From NCBI GenBank assembly GCA_027886175.1, contig JAJNNQ010000126.1, positions 2,490,501 to 2,554,500 on the forward strand: 64,000 nt of DNA, written 5' to 3'. The translations under genes and the position numbers were made by a program. This DNA comes from Phylloscopus collybita (taxonomy: Eukaryota > Chordata > Aves > Passeriformes > Phylloscopidae). The stretch's first letter is position 1; every line of letters starts with the position of its first letter. The notes below the pieces were generated by a model, which had not been told where the DNA came from, ran no database searches, and saw only the letters and a list, made by a program, of their open reading frames with translations. Positions 12,557 through 25,040 of this stretch are shown one piece after another.

Positions 12557-12807
12557 TGATATTATGGTAGGGTCGCAGTTTGGAGACCAGCACATGACTG
12601 AACACACCAAAGGTCATGTGACAAACAGCCAAGGTTTATTATTGGGCTCTCCTTCTTTTAGGGGGTTCAAAATTCCAGTGCCTGGACACCTGATTGGTCG
12701 GGGTCTCAGCACCACCCAGCACACTGGCCAATGATATGCCTGCATTCAGGGTTGAATGGGATTGGCTGGGATCCAACCAATGAGTTGAATTTGAATCCAG
12801 CCTATCA
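12557..12807 (-). mobile_element. Solo LTR, 251 bp, antisense, with intact target-site duplication
   Basis: The element opens TGATATTATGG on + and closes CCTATCA, giving 5-bp inverted ends TGATA/TATCA. It is flanked by a 4-bp direct repeat TGGC at 12553-12556 and 12808-12811. Read on the minus strand it carries CCAAT boxes (ATTGG at 12761-12765 and 12693-12697 on +), a TATA-like CCTAAAAGAAGG and an AATAATAAACC signal (12635-12643 on +). About 80 nt of U5 then follow. This is the full U3-R-U5 order of a retroviral LTR. No internal retroviral sequence flanks it, so it is a solo LTR left by recombination. The 4-bp duplication is seen in, for example, gammaretrovirus-like groups, but the family is not assigned. 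Confidence 0.75.
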
Positions 12808-14679
12808 TGGCTCGCCCAGGGACTTGTTTACTTCTATTCTATAGTGAGCTAGGCTGTCCAAATTTGGTTTCTGTTATGGCCAAATTTATCTGTGCAGCTT
12901 CAGACCAGCTGTAGCTGTGGCAGACTGATGGCCTGAAACAAAGTAATCTTGCTCTGAAGGCAGCCATGATTTTAGCAGAGGTCAGAATAAAGCTCTTCAA
13001 AAGTCCTTCCCAACCAAAATTTTTCTGATTAGTTGTCTGCAAATGTATGATACTTCGACCTGCCTATGACTAAAAAACATGCTGCAGTTGTTACACTTCA
13101 ATCAACTTTTAAGGAAAGGAGGGTTAGAATTCATGGATTGAACATAGGCTTGGTGTTTCAAATACAGACTAGTGTCTAAATTAATTTAGGAAAAATCATA
13201 TAGCTTGAATTATTTGTTCTCCTCCTGAGATCTGGCAGAAACCTGGATGAATGTGACAAAATGTTAGTGAATAAAGGGCTGCACAACCTCAGTTCAACAG
13301 GAGTATTTTTAAATATTCATGCATCTACATGCCTACTGGGATTATTTACTGGTTAATAGGTTTGAATTTTAGTAGAATGTCACAAAACTGTATTTATACC
13401 ACAGTAAGATACCTTCTGCTACTGTAAGTAGTTAGTTATCTGTGTATAACGTTGCTGGTTTTTTTGTTAGATATTAGTGTAGGTCATTAGAGAGATTTAT
13501 TGCATGCTATTGCATAAAATACAGTGAGAGAAGGTGAATGTCTTCTGGTTATATTCCAGGTAATAGTATGGTACTGCCTTTGTTATGACATAATACACCA
13601 CAAAATAAAGGAAATAAAATAAAGGAAACCCGGGGTCTGTTACTCTATTTTTTACTGTTAGGTTGACCTAGTAGGTGTACTCTTAGACACTTGAAAATTC
13701 CGGGGAAAAATCCTTATTTTTTTTTTATTCTGAAAACCGTGCTGAACATTTTTTAGGATTTATTTTATATTTCAGGGTACAAGATTAATATCTAACTTTT
13801 TAATGTGGACACTTGGCCAAGGTATAAATTTTATTCAAGAGAGCACAGATAGCAAAAAAGTTAGATACTTACATATGGTCTGGTATATATTCACAGTAAA
13901 AACACCTAGATAAAAAGTACTTACTGGATTCATATCACACATTTGCTTGTGAGGAATCTCACTGAAGTAACTGTGAGAGTCTGTTGTAATTTTAGTTAAT
14001 AGTAGTAATAAATCTTTAGCTGCAATAGAAATATTGAGAAATAGAGCTCCAGTCATTGAAATACATTCTAAATATTCCAGAACAAAGTGAAAATTGGTCT
14101 GTAGGATTCATGTCTTACTCCTTCAGAAGGAGATGCCAGAAACACAAATGCCATCATGCGTGCTGTTCACCTTTGGTACAGTTCAGCTCCCTTGCAAATG
14201 ACATTATTAAACTCCTCCTACTGAAGTGCTTTTTCCACTTGCCTTCCAAACACAGTTTTTTGAGGGAGAAAAATTAAGAGACAGATCCTTGTCTAAGCTG
14301 TTATGAACCAGTGAAAATGGTGGTTATATCTGATTTTGTTTTCTGAGGGAAAAAAGGGGACAGTGGAGGGAATATACAACGTGATTTTGTCTGTTATGAC
14401 CTGGACTAAATCTGTATCACATGGAACATCATGGACTGTCACAAGACAGGAGCTGGGAGCATAGATTTGAACCATTAATGAAATACAGTGTACTCAGTCC
14501 TCTGTGCTGGTGCAGGCTCCCACGATAAGCCACTATCTAAGGTGGGTCACAGCTGCCCTCCTTTTCTGAGTATGATATTGTTCCCAAACCACCTTATTGA
14601 AGCCAGTATTAAAGGGGTGGCCAGACCCATTTCAAATGTTTTTTCCTTTTTCAAGTTCTTTCTGCATGCAGCTTTATTG

Positions 14680-15305
14680 CAAGGACCCATAACAATCATT
14701 GAGTCCAACCCGTTGCTCTGCTCAGGAGAGCCCCCAAAACCACACCAGGTGCCTGAGAGCATTGTCCAAACACCTCTTGAACTCTGTCAGCCCTGGTGCT
14801 TGTGACCACTATTCTGAGGAGCCTCCTCCAGTGCCCAACCACTCTTTGGGGAGGAACATTTTCATGGTATCCAACCTAAACCCTCCCTGGCACAGCTTCA
14901 TGCCACCTCCTCAGCTCGTGTCGCCAGGGAGATCAGTGCCTTCTCCTCTGCTTCTGCTTGTGAGAAAGATGTAGACTGCAATGAGGTCTCCCCTGAGACT
15001 CCTTCTCATAAGGCTTCCCCTCAAGACCCTTTATCATTTTCATTGCCCCACTTTGGACAATTTCTAATGGTGGTGGTTTTTTTTTTTTTTTTTGGTTGTG
15101 ATTTGTTTGTTTGTTTGTTTGTTTGTGGTTTTTTTTTTTGTTGTGACACCCAGAAGTGCCCCCAACTCTTGAAGTGAGGCTGCCCCAGTGCAGAGCAGAG
15201 CAGGACAATCCCCTCCCTTACCTGGCTGATGCTGTCCCTGATGCCCCCCAGGACACAGGTGGCCCTCCTGGCTGTCAGGGCACTGCTGGCTCATGTGTGA
15301 CTTCC
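14680..15305 (-). mobile_element. CR1 retroposon fragment, antisense, interrupted by a T/G tract
   Basis: The left part holds GAGTCCAACCCGTTGCTCTG, CCTTGAACTCTGTCAG-like and GTGCCCAACCACTCT-like blocks. The right part holds GTGCAGAGCAGAGCAGGACA, CCAGGACACAGGTGGCCCTC and CACTGCTGGCTCATGT. These occur in the order expected for an inverted CR1 3' region. The ATTCTATG tail at the left is missing or decayed. The middle (15067-15144) is replaced by a T/GTTT-rich tract where a CR1 would have ordinary sequence. Confidence 0.85.
15067..15144. repeat. T-run and (GTTT)n tract inside a CR1
   Basis: A run of about 18 T, five GTTT units and a second run of about 11 T sit within an otherwise colinear CR1 copy. 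The tract therefore arose after the retroposon inserted. Confidence 0.85.
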
Positions 15306-18300
15306 ATATCCCTCCATGGCGCTAGTCTCCAGCTTTTTGTACCATTTATTTGCATGGAAAATTAAAGTTAAATAATTATTTCTTTTCGTTTTCTTTAAAT
15401 CTGTCTCAGAGAATTTTTTTGTCTAAAATGATTGAAAATCTTTGGCTTGCTTCTTTGCTCATGGCAGGTTATACTCTGCCTATCCCATCACAGATCAGTA
15501 ATTTTACCATTTTAGTCCTACAAAAGTGGCAAAAAGAAGGAAATTCTTCCCAAAGGAAAAGCCTGAGGGTCATGTTGATTTCACACGTTTAATTTGGCTG
15601 TTACTTTGGCTTTTTCCTCCCTGTCTCAACTACCAGGGGATCCCTGGTTGATAGTACATAATTTCTTAAATCAATGACTCAAAAGAGTTTTTAGCCAAAC
15701 TGAACATTTAAAATATGATGATGCACTCTCTTCCAAGTCTCTGTTTGGTTAATCCTGCAGCAGAGTTTGGTATAATCTGTAAAATTTCACATTCTTTGTG
15801 TAGTTTTGAATTTTGCATCTTGCATCAAGTGCTGAGCTATGAAATGAAATAGAGAATATATGAGTTCTGTGTCAAAAAGGAGAAATGTTTTCACAGAGAA
15901 AGTGTTAATGAAGTTCCTTAAGACATGGACCAAGCATTATTTAATGGCTTGGTCATCACAGCTGAGTAAATATCTTCCAATGCATTTAATCAATCAAGGA
16001 TTTTTGAGCCTGTAGAAGTTTGACTTGTCTTTTTATCTTATACTATCAGTATGCTGAAATATTGAAACAAAATTGTATGTTATTATAGCAACCATTTGAA
16101 ATAGCTTCTTATTCAAGACCTTTGGCTTGTTCAAGGGAGTGTCAGTGCTGAAAGATATAGAACAAAAAATTTTTTTAATCTGTTCTGGCTGCATTTTACT
16201 ACAAGAGTAATTTCTTTCCTAGTGACGCATCAATTCTCACTGTGCACTCTTGTCTCACTTGTTTGAACTATCTATCAGTTTATGATTGTTTCAAATGTAT
16301 AGAATATCACTGCTTTCATAGCTGATGCAGAATCAAAGTGGTGGTTATACAATATTATACAATAATACACAAAGGAATAATACAGGGTCACTGCTAGGAC
16401 AGGTACTTTAATATGGTATATGTATGTTTTTAAAAATCTTCCCTTCATACAAATGCTTTTTCAGCAAAAGCTATAGTCAGAGTTAGGTCTGTCCAGGATA
16501 CTGTGATTTACTGAAATTTATAATAAAATCTCTTGTTTGCATTTAGTCTAATCCATTTTTCAATGCTTTGTCAGCCCTACACAGAATGAGAAGTCTTGAT
16601 ATAAGGGAACAATATAAATGTAAGATTTTGTAGTTTCACATGCTACTAATAGGCCACAGGAGTCTGGGGGGAGTTACTCACAAATTTATTATGTGAGCAG
16701 AACTATGGGTAACTTAGGGAAGTTCTGTACATAGTATTTTTTTTTTTTTTCCTAGGGAATCTCAGATTTTACACTCATATCAACTTTACTTACACTGCTG
16801 GATGGGCAGTTCCATACTGTTAACTGGAAAATGTTGTTCCCTGGCTCTTCTAAAACTTTAACATGTTGACACAGCATCTAGCAGCCTGCTCCAACTAGAG
16901 GAAAAAAAAAAAAACCAAGAGGTTTTGATGCTACATTACATATGTTGAGTTATTCTTGCTTAACAAGAAATCTTTGCTCAAGATAAACAAGAAATGGACA
17001 AAGAGTTTTCAAAGATTCACAGTAACCTGCTTAAACAGGCAGAAGGGTGTTTTTGTATAGGTTTTTGAGGGGAGTGCAGAACATTGGGAGAGTACTATAA
17101 AGTAGAAAAATTAAGAAAATGGTGTAAAGTGAAACTGGCTTTACATCCATAGTGTTAAAGAACATCTGCATTTTCAGTGATAGGCAAAGGTGGCTATTTG
17201 CAAAGTTCTTCGTATCAGTCTGTCTGGACTGAAATTATTTGCTTTATACTGGCAAGAAGTGGAGCATCTTATATCAGTTTGAGGGAGTATGGATGAATAT
17301 AACCCATGTGATATGTGGCTCTATTGTGCTGCATACTGCTTTTGTCTGGCATTTGTCAGACCTGCTAATTTTCACAGAGAACAAGCATTTTCCTAATCCA
17401 TTAGAATTCAGGGCAATTTTCAAGGTTGGTTCTGAAGTTGCCACTAGCAAGTCATGTTAAATGGATATTATAAACTGATAGATGCAGTCATCTAAAAATT
17501 TTTCCGTTTAGACATTATAACAGTGCCTCCTGGTACTGTGGTAAATACATAATTAAAAAGCCTGTTTAACTTCACCAGCACATGCAGGTGTATTGGCAGC
17601 ACACAGAAGATTATTCTGATCCATTATTCTTAATTTTGACACTGGATTATTTAATCTGTTTATAATTGGAAAGCAGAAAGAAGACATGGGATGGAAGATT
17701 CATTTTTCACTCTCATGCAGCTCTCTTCTCAGTGAGGTAGACCAGGCATCTTGTCAGACATTGGGAAATGTGTGTGTTTCTGACCCTTGTTAAATGTGGT
17801 GACTTGTTTCTGAACAAGTTCAGCCTAATTCAGTGTCTGTTTCTAAAAGCAAAAGGTTTGGTTGGGTTTTAAGTGTTGTTTTCTTTAATTTTGTTTGGGC
17901 TTTTATTCTCTTTGGAGGTTTTTTAGTGTAATTTTTCTTCCCCCACCCTTCCAGTTCATTGGAACAATGATGGTAACAGCCACTGTATGGATGGGACAAA
18001 ATAAAAAGAAGGTATTTTCTCCCATTTACGAGGAAAGAAGTTTACTTTTGCACTGGGATATAGTTACAGAAAAAAAGATTTAAAGGCTGATTGAGCACTG
18101 GAGAGATAACCAATGGTTGGCTTAAATATTGAACAGAAACCACTGAGATTGTAGTGTTGTTAATTAGCTCTTAGTATCACGTATTTTCATTTACTGCATT
18201 GGATGCATCTGTTATTAATGTAGGTTTTTATGCTTTGGAATTTTTGTTTTAATTCAACACTGATTAAAAGTTAGTGATATTCATGGGCTGTGCTTTGTTT

Positions 18301-20188
18301 AGGGTCAGAAGCAGGACTAGTTGAATAAGAAATTAATATTCAGGCAGTAAAACATGTGGCCAAAATGAACAGTTTTGATATGAAATGAGATGATTAGTGT
18401 AGATGACTGCATGGGCAATTTAAAGCTTTAGTGAAATATATCTTTTGGCTTTGAAATTTAATTAATCCTAGCTCATTGCACAGTGCTATGCACTGTTCAA
18501 GCATATGCAGCATTTATAATCATTCTGATCCTCAGGACTGCCATGGAAGTGCATTTCAAATTGCAGAGTCACAGCAATTTCTACCATGACAGGGTCGATT
18601 CAGAGATGGACAAAGAGTGCATTGAATTTAGCATGTAAATCTGAGAGCAGAAAAATCCAGAGGAACCTCCATGGTTGCAGTGGGATAAAACAGGAATTAA
18701 GGGGGCTAGGACAGCTTAACTAGGTGTGTTTTATCCAAAGCTTGTCTGTAAGGATTTTCTTGCTAGTGCCAGAGGGAGTTGTTGGATCAAAGGAAAAGAT
18801 AATGTGAAAATAGTATGTTCAATGATAGCACCTAGGGAATCTATCAACAGCTCCATGTCATCACCTGGGATTACCTGAGTTTATGTTAATAATAATGTCT
18901 GTGCTCTATATATTGCATATTGGTAGCTACCATCTTGTAAAATATTGTTTATATGGGAAGGAAAATATCATGTATTGGATGGTTTTTACAGTTCCACATT
19001 GTTAAATTTGAATGCCGATTGACTATTTGTGTTGGAAGTAAAAAGGAAATAGTCTCCTAGTATATTTTTTTTTAAAATAATGCATTGTTGATTTATCTAG
19101 CCAAGTAATACCTGTATGAAATAGCAGTGTGCTTCTTTTTGCTGAAATGGTGATTGTCAGTATCCAGTTTATAAATTATTCCAAAGAAGGAATGGAATAA
19201 CTATGATCAAATTTTTATTCTGATAAATCTGTCATGGAATAAATAAAAATTACACTAGCATCTGGAAGGAGATAATACTTTTTAAAAGACTTAAGCTATT
19301 GGCATGGTAGCAGTTTTAAAAGTAGAAGTGATGATGGCAATGTACTGCTGCCTTATCAGAAAATGCAGCTGTGAAGAAAATTCCTCATCCTAGCAAGTAA
19401 TCTATTACCTGTCACATTCTCTGCAGCTACTGATCTTCTTCTATTATATTATTAATTTATCTAATTTGGATATGAGGATAAGCAGAAGCACTTATTCCTT
19501 CTGTCATTAGAGTGTTTCAATTAAAATAATGTCTGAGTACACAAGAATGTGTTTTATCATTGAAATAATACTCCAAAACTGAGTATAATTTCACTAGTAA
19601 AAAAAAAACAAACCACCAGCACACCTGCTGGTGTAAACTTCAGACATATTGTAAGGTGAATGTCACTATAAGGAAAGTTAACAGCATACAGAAACATAGA
19701 GCAAGAAAATATATTTTTCAAAATGAACTGATAATGTAAAGGTATAGAGCTATATCACCTTGGTCTGCACTAAATGTTTTAGATAAAATCAGTCTCATTA
19801 GCCCAAGGAGGGGAAATATGCCAGTGAAATGCTTCATGGTGGAATTAAATTGAGTCTAATGCCACAAGCAGTGCAGGTTGTTAATCTCACAACTGAGGTG
19901 CAGGAAACTAATCAAAACTAAGCATATTAGGCATATAAACATAAAAATATAAGGATTCCAGAGGAAACAAAAAAAAAATTATTAATGACTGAATGAAACT
20001 TGTGTGAATGGTTGTTGTGGACTCATTGATTTTTACAAGGACAGTATTTCTGTTATAGGACTAGAAGAGTTTTGATCAAACAATTCCAGCAATGAGTTTT
20101 CATCTTGTGATTTTCCTCAGGATGGGTCTACACAGAGTAGATTCCTGAGACATGAAAATTGTGTTCCTGGGGAAAAAAAAGAAGTGGT

Positions 20189-20285
20189 CTTGTTTTGTTT
20201 TTCTTGTTTTGGGGTCTGTTGTTGTTTTCTTTTTTGTTTGTTTTTGTTTGTTTGTTTTGGTTGGGTTGTTTTTTGTTTTGTTTTC
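20189..20285. repeat. GTTT/TTTTG-rich low-complexity tract
   Basis: Nearly all G and T, with scattered C. It creates spurious open frames rich in F, V, L on + and K, T, N, Q on -. Confidence 0.8.
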
Positions 20286-21218
20286 TTTATTTAATGGAGA
20301 GAATAGAACAGCTCTCACTTCTCCTTTCCTTCCAAGAAAAAAATATTCTTGGCTCATCCATCAAAAGGACCTTTTGACCTTCGGAAGAGCAAGCTGATCA
20401 GTTTGGGTAGCCATGCCATCAGGTGATTTTTAAAGTTTCAATGTTAAATTGAGACAAATAAATTGTAGGTATTTGTTAGTCTAAACTTTTGGTGACATAA
20501 AATGATGTATTGCCAAATTTTGTCTTGCATTACGTGCTTTCTAATTATGCCAGAAGTCCTATCCACTTAGTTTCAGTTGTTTTTCAACAACATTGCAGGC
20601 CCTATATTGGCTTCCATATCTATTTCCCTTTTTGAGTTTAGTTGTCTGGAAAATTTGGACTTGATTCCTTTGAGAAGGAAAAAATAAAGAAGAAACCCCC
20701 AGGTTTGTGTTCTTCTTAATTTCCATTTGATATTTTGTAATTTTTTAGGCTGTATATTTTGTTTTCTATTTGTAAGACTTCTCTTTAGAACTCTAAGTAC
20801 TAGGCTACCTTGCAACAATTTTCTTTTACTGAATCATTCATCAAATTATAATAACATCTATCACAATATTATAAACCTTTATTTTTTAATTGTTTGTGCT
20901 ACTGATAATGTTTTTTCTCATCATCTTAAAGACAGTAAAGAGGTTTGCATGAAGAACTGTTGAGTTACTTTCTCTTTTCTTTTCCTGTCTGTGCTGGTCA
21001 GCTGAGCATGATGCTACTTTTTCTTGGTTTTGCTTTAAATTCCATTTTCTTGATTTTCATGGTTGAGATCCTGTATTGTAGCTTATCCGTATTGTTTGAG
21101 AACAGGATCATTTTGTGTGAACACTGGATAGAGTTCATTTGATTTTTATTTATATAGAATTTCTGGGTTGGTATTTGACTGAATGTCATCAGGTGTTTTG
21201 TAGGCATATTTGAGAGTG

Positions 21219-21281
21219 GTGCTTGGGTTTGTTGGGGGGTTTTTTGTGTGTTTCTTTGTTTGGGTTGTTTGGGATTTTTTC
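21219..21281. repeat. G/T-rich low-complexity tract
   Basis: TTGGGTTTGTTGGGGGG is followed by GTTT-type units and a short T-run. Same compositional class as the tracts near 10.5, 15.1 and 20.2 kb. Confidence 0.65.
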
Positions 21282-21390
21282 CTACTGATGGAGCAGAGGA
21301 GCTATTTCTTGTTTTAATTGATTACAGTGAGCTATCAATTGTATGAGATGTATTTTTGCAGCTTGTACCTCAGAGGATTTCCCTGAGTTG

Positions 21391-21458
21391 TTTTCTTATA
21401 CAATAAGAAAATACTAAAGAACTTACTAAAGTATTTACTTATACAATAAGTAAATACT
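21391..21458. repeat. Tandem pair of perfect hairpins with a shared ACA loop
   Basis: The first hairpin has arms TTTTCTTAT (21391-21399) and ATAAGAAAA (21403-21411). The second has arms AGTATTTACTTAT (21430-21442) and ATAAGTAAATACT (21446-21458). Both have the loop ACA, and both are followed by a TACTAAAGAA-like motif. The two copies look duplicated, yet they differ by a change that is matched in both arms. Confidence 0.85.
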
Positions 21459-21637
21459 AAAGAAACTGAACTTTAGAAATAAAAAAATACATTTAAAATT
21501 TTGTTGTGGGTTGAAACAATATTTTTTAGGATTTTTTCCCTTCATGAACACACCAATGTTTCTGTATTGCTCAACAAATTTAAGAAGAGATGAGGTTGTA
21601 TTTTCTTTTTCCAGAGGTCTCACTGGAATTTAGTATT

Positions 21638-21640
<3 letters not shown>

Positions 21641-21667
<27 letters not shown>
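21641..21667. repeat. Poly-T run, 27 bp
   Basis: An uninterrupted T run. It could be an inverted poly(A) tail, but the sequence on its left does not look like an identifiable retrocopy. Confidence 0.9.
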
Positions 21668-21673
<6 letters not shown>

Positions 21674-24600
21674 TATCTTTCTTTAGTTATTATGGAGATA
21701 AAGTCCTTTTCTACTGACTGTGAAGCATATCCAGAATGTGCTGTGAACTAAGCAGCTAAAAAAATACGTAAAAGCACAATGTTCTGTCATGCAAAGGCTT
21801 GTCACTTTGGAATTATTACTATTAGAGAACTAAGCACAGAGGTTACTGAGCTGCAGGTCTCCTTCTTGAAGGCCCAGGAATCACTGCAGTGTGACAGGTG
21901 CTGTAAAAAGATATATATATTGAGAATGGGGAACTTCAGCATTCATTTTAAAATAGCTTTGTATCTTTCATGCATTTAAACAGATGAACCCTATTACCCT
22001 GGTTTCTAAAAATAATTCTCATAATACAAGTGAAACTTGACTGTTTGTAGATGTATTGTAAGCCAAAGAGTGAAAAGCTTCAAAACAAGTGTGCAATTAA
22101 GCATCTGCAGTAAAGAGTATGAAATTTCACATTGAAGCCTGTCTGCAGTTGTCTTGAAAGGGAAGGCAGGAGGAGTGGATTAGTCTGAAAAGCAGTAATA
22201 GAGGAAGAGCCTGATATGCTGTGGTATTTGGGGGATTTGCATACATTGCATATTATTAGGTAAGAGAAGTCATTTAACATCTGAAGTTAAGACACAAAAT
22301 GATTACTGTGAGAAACAGCTAGCCTTTAGATGAAGGGAGTCCAAGGCTTGAGAAGTCTTGAACTTGGAAAAGACTCATGCAAAAGTTTAATTTTAGTTAA
22401 TATAGTGTCTACTTCACATGTTTGTTGTTAAACAGTATCTATCAGCTTTTTCAAGTGGCTGAACATTTTGTGTTTTACTTTAATCACTTAGATCCACACA
22501 TTACAATTTTACCATTCTGTATACAGGGCTTGTTGTTTCACCAGAGCAAGAGCCATTTAGAGAAAAGAAGACATAGTTATTACAGAGAAATATTAGTTTC
22601 TGGCAGTTCTTTGTGTATGAATATTGCAGCCATGATACATCTGAGGGGATGAATGGCATAATATTAAAAATAAAAAGTGAAAATCGAATATACTGAATAC
22701 AAATGTTTTAGACATCCAAAGACAGAGGCTGTAGAAAGTTTGAGTTTTTCTGTCAATTATGGAGTTATTACAGCTTTCTTATATTTTTTGTCTTAATGGA
22801 TAATTATTTGCCTTAGTTACCTCCCATTGCAAACACTTAATTAGAGGCTGTGTTCAAAGTTGCTGCATGGGTTGCTACAATTTTCCAAGTCTTTTCTGAT
22901 CAAAGAAACTATTAACAGATTATAATTAAATACAGATCTGAAAGATTATCATCTTTAGAGTCCAAATATACTGTATTATCAGGGTTAAAACAAAGAAAAA
23001 TCTTGATATTTTTATATTCATTATACTACTTACAGGCATTGCAGTACTTCACTATGAATTATTATATCTAAACAATAGAATATGGGAAGAATCTAGTATA
23101 AGTAAGTAAAACACTGATTACATTATAATCTAAAAAGAATTGTTTTGTTGCTTATGGATTTGCCTTAGTAACACATTTATAATTGCTTTTTCCAAAATAT
23201 AAATAGTATTTTCATCTTATTTTTTAATTTTTTTTATAACATGAGTTCTTTTTCTGGCTGTATGAAATGCATTCCTCATTCAGAAAAATTACCTAAACAA
23301 TGTAACAGGAAAAAAAACAACTACATGCTAGTTTTATAACTGATTTATAATAGGTGTGTTAATGCAAAAAATTAATCAGAGAGTCCCGTAGCCTCTGAGT
23401 CTCTCTAGTGCAACAAAGTCTGACTTTTCTTCCATTACTGTATTTTTCTTGATTAAATATACTTACAAACTGATTTCTCAGAAGGTTTTGTCTATCATTT
23501 AAATTCCAGACTATGAACTACAACAGATACCAACAAGTAATAAAGTTATGGCAGCACAATGAGTAAAATACTGCTTAACTGAAGTGACTGAATGTGTTCA
23601 GTGTTATGTCATTGTTTAAATTGTCCATAACTAACATTTGGGTACTGGGGGAGTTCTTGGTCAGCAGCTTTGTAAGGCTAGACTCTAGCAGTCTGAAATA
23701 TGCTGTGTGCACATCCATTTCAAAAATATCTAGCCACCTGGTAGCCAAAGTCTGGGCACAGTGTAAAACAATTCCAGACTTAGATTCCCTCGTCCGAAGA
23801 GGATGTTAAGTGTGTATTGTGTACATTTGTGCTGTGGGTGAAAATCATTGAATTATGTAAGATTTCTGCTGTGGAAAGAAAATACAAGTTTGTTAAAACT
23901 TGTCAAAAGAACAACAAATGAGATTATTTATTTTAGCGTGGGGTTTTGTTTTTTGGTTTTTTTTTTCAGCTGCCATTTGCCTCTTCTCAGTGCTTTCCCA
24001 TAAATTGACAGAGTTTTAGATTGTGTTACCTTGTGGGGAAAACCCAAGAAGTATGATACAGATATCATTAGAATTGTTTACATTTTAAAATATTTTAAAA
24101 AATGTTCTAAGATCAGACTGGATGTCATACCAGTGTGTTCCTTCCACTGTATTAGCTGATTTCTTTAGAGGCATGAGTGTGCTGTACTGAAAAGAAAATG
24201 AAAAGTAGCCAGTCTTGTGATGGGTAGTAGCTGTTCAAAAAGGGAGTACCACCCTCAGCATCACATGCTAGGTTGACATCTACATACATAAATGTACAGC
24301 CATACAAGTATTGTTTTGGTGATCAATCTTTAAAGGCAATGAGAAAAGGGAACAACTGACCAACTATGTGGTATTTAGTTTTTACATATAGGGATTCATG
24401 CAAAATGTGAATTACGAAAAGATGTGCACAAAGTTTAGTGTTATCCACAAGAGATTTATATTCTGACCAGTGGCACAACATAATAAACAAGAGCTACAAA
24501 GGTTGGAAAGGAAATGCTCATGATAATCTGATAAAATGATCATTGTATCTCATTGGTTACTTGCATTTGTTGGGTGACTGTCCAGCTGTTCTACATAGAG

Positions 24601-24714
24601 TTCTCTTCTGCCATTTGTCACCTTTATGACTTACTGTGAATATTGCTGCAGGGCAAAATGACCTTGACAAAAAATTGGAAGTTGAGAGGAAAAGCACTTC
24701 CTTTACATGTTGCA

Positions 24715-25040
24715 GGAAGGGTTTAAACTAAAGTTTACAGGGAGGGGAACTTCAATCTATCCCACTCCTAACATTTTGATGCCAGTGCCAACAAGAATCT
24801 GGAGAAGCCAGCAGGTTTAAATAAGGAAGAAATTCTTTACTACGAGGGTACTCAGGCACTGGAACAGATTGTACAGGGAAGCTGAGAATGCACAATCCCT
24901 GGAAGTTTTCTATGCCAACGTCAATGGGAGATCTGAAAAATCTGGTCTAGTGAGGAGTGTCCCTGCCCATGGCAGGCACTGGAAATAGATGTCCTTTAAG
25001 GTCCCTTCCAACCCAAACCATCCTATGATTCTATGATTCT
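24715..25040 (+). mobile_element. CR1 retroposon 3' end, sense
   Basis: The order is GGAAGAAATTCTTTACTACG, GGCACTGGAACAGATTGT, AATCTGGTCTAGTGAGGAG, GTCCCTGCCCATGGCAGG and TTTAAGGTCCCTTCCAACCC. It ends in CCTATGATTCTATGATTCT, the classical CR1 octamer tail, at 25021-25040. The 5' limit is uncertain; sequence from about 24715 looks related. It is a truncated, non-coding copy, and the best-preserved CR1 tail in the window. Confidence 0.9.

Noticed and set aside
12990..13032. AAGTCCTTCCCAACCAAAAT, resembling a CR1 3' end
   Set aside because: Too short, with no upstream CR1 blocks and no octamer tail.
16735..16760. T-run followed by CCTAG that resembles a splice acceptor
   Set aside because: No open coding sequence with SV2C similarity or matching phase follows. 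The flanking SV2C exons already join without a gap.
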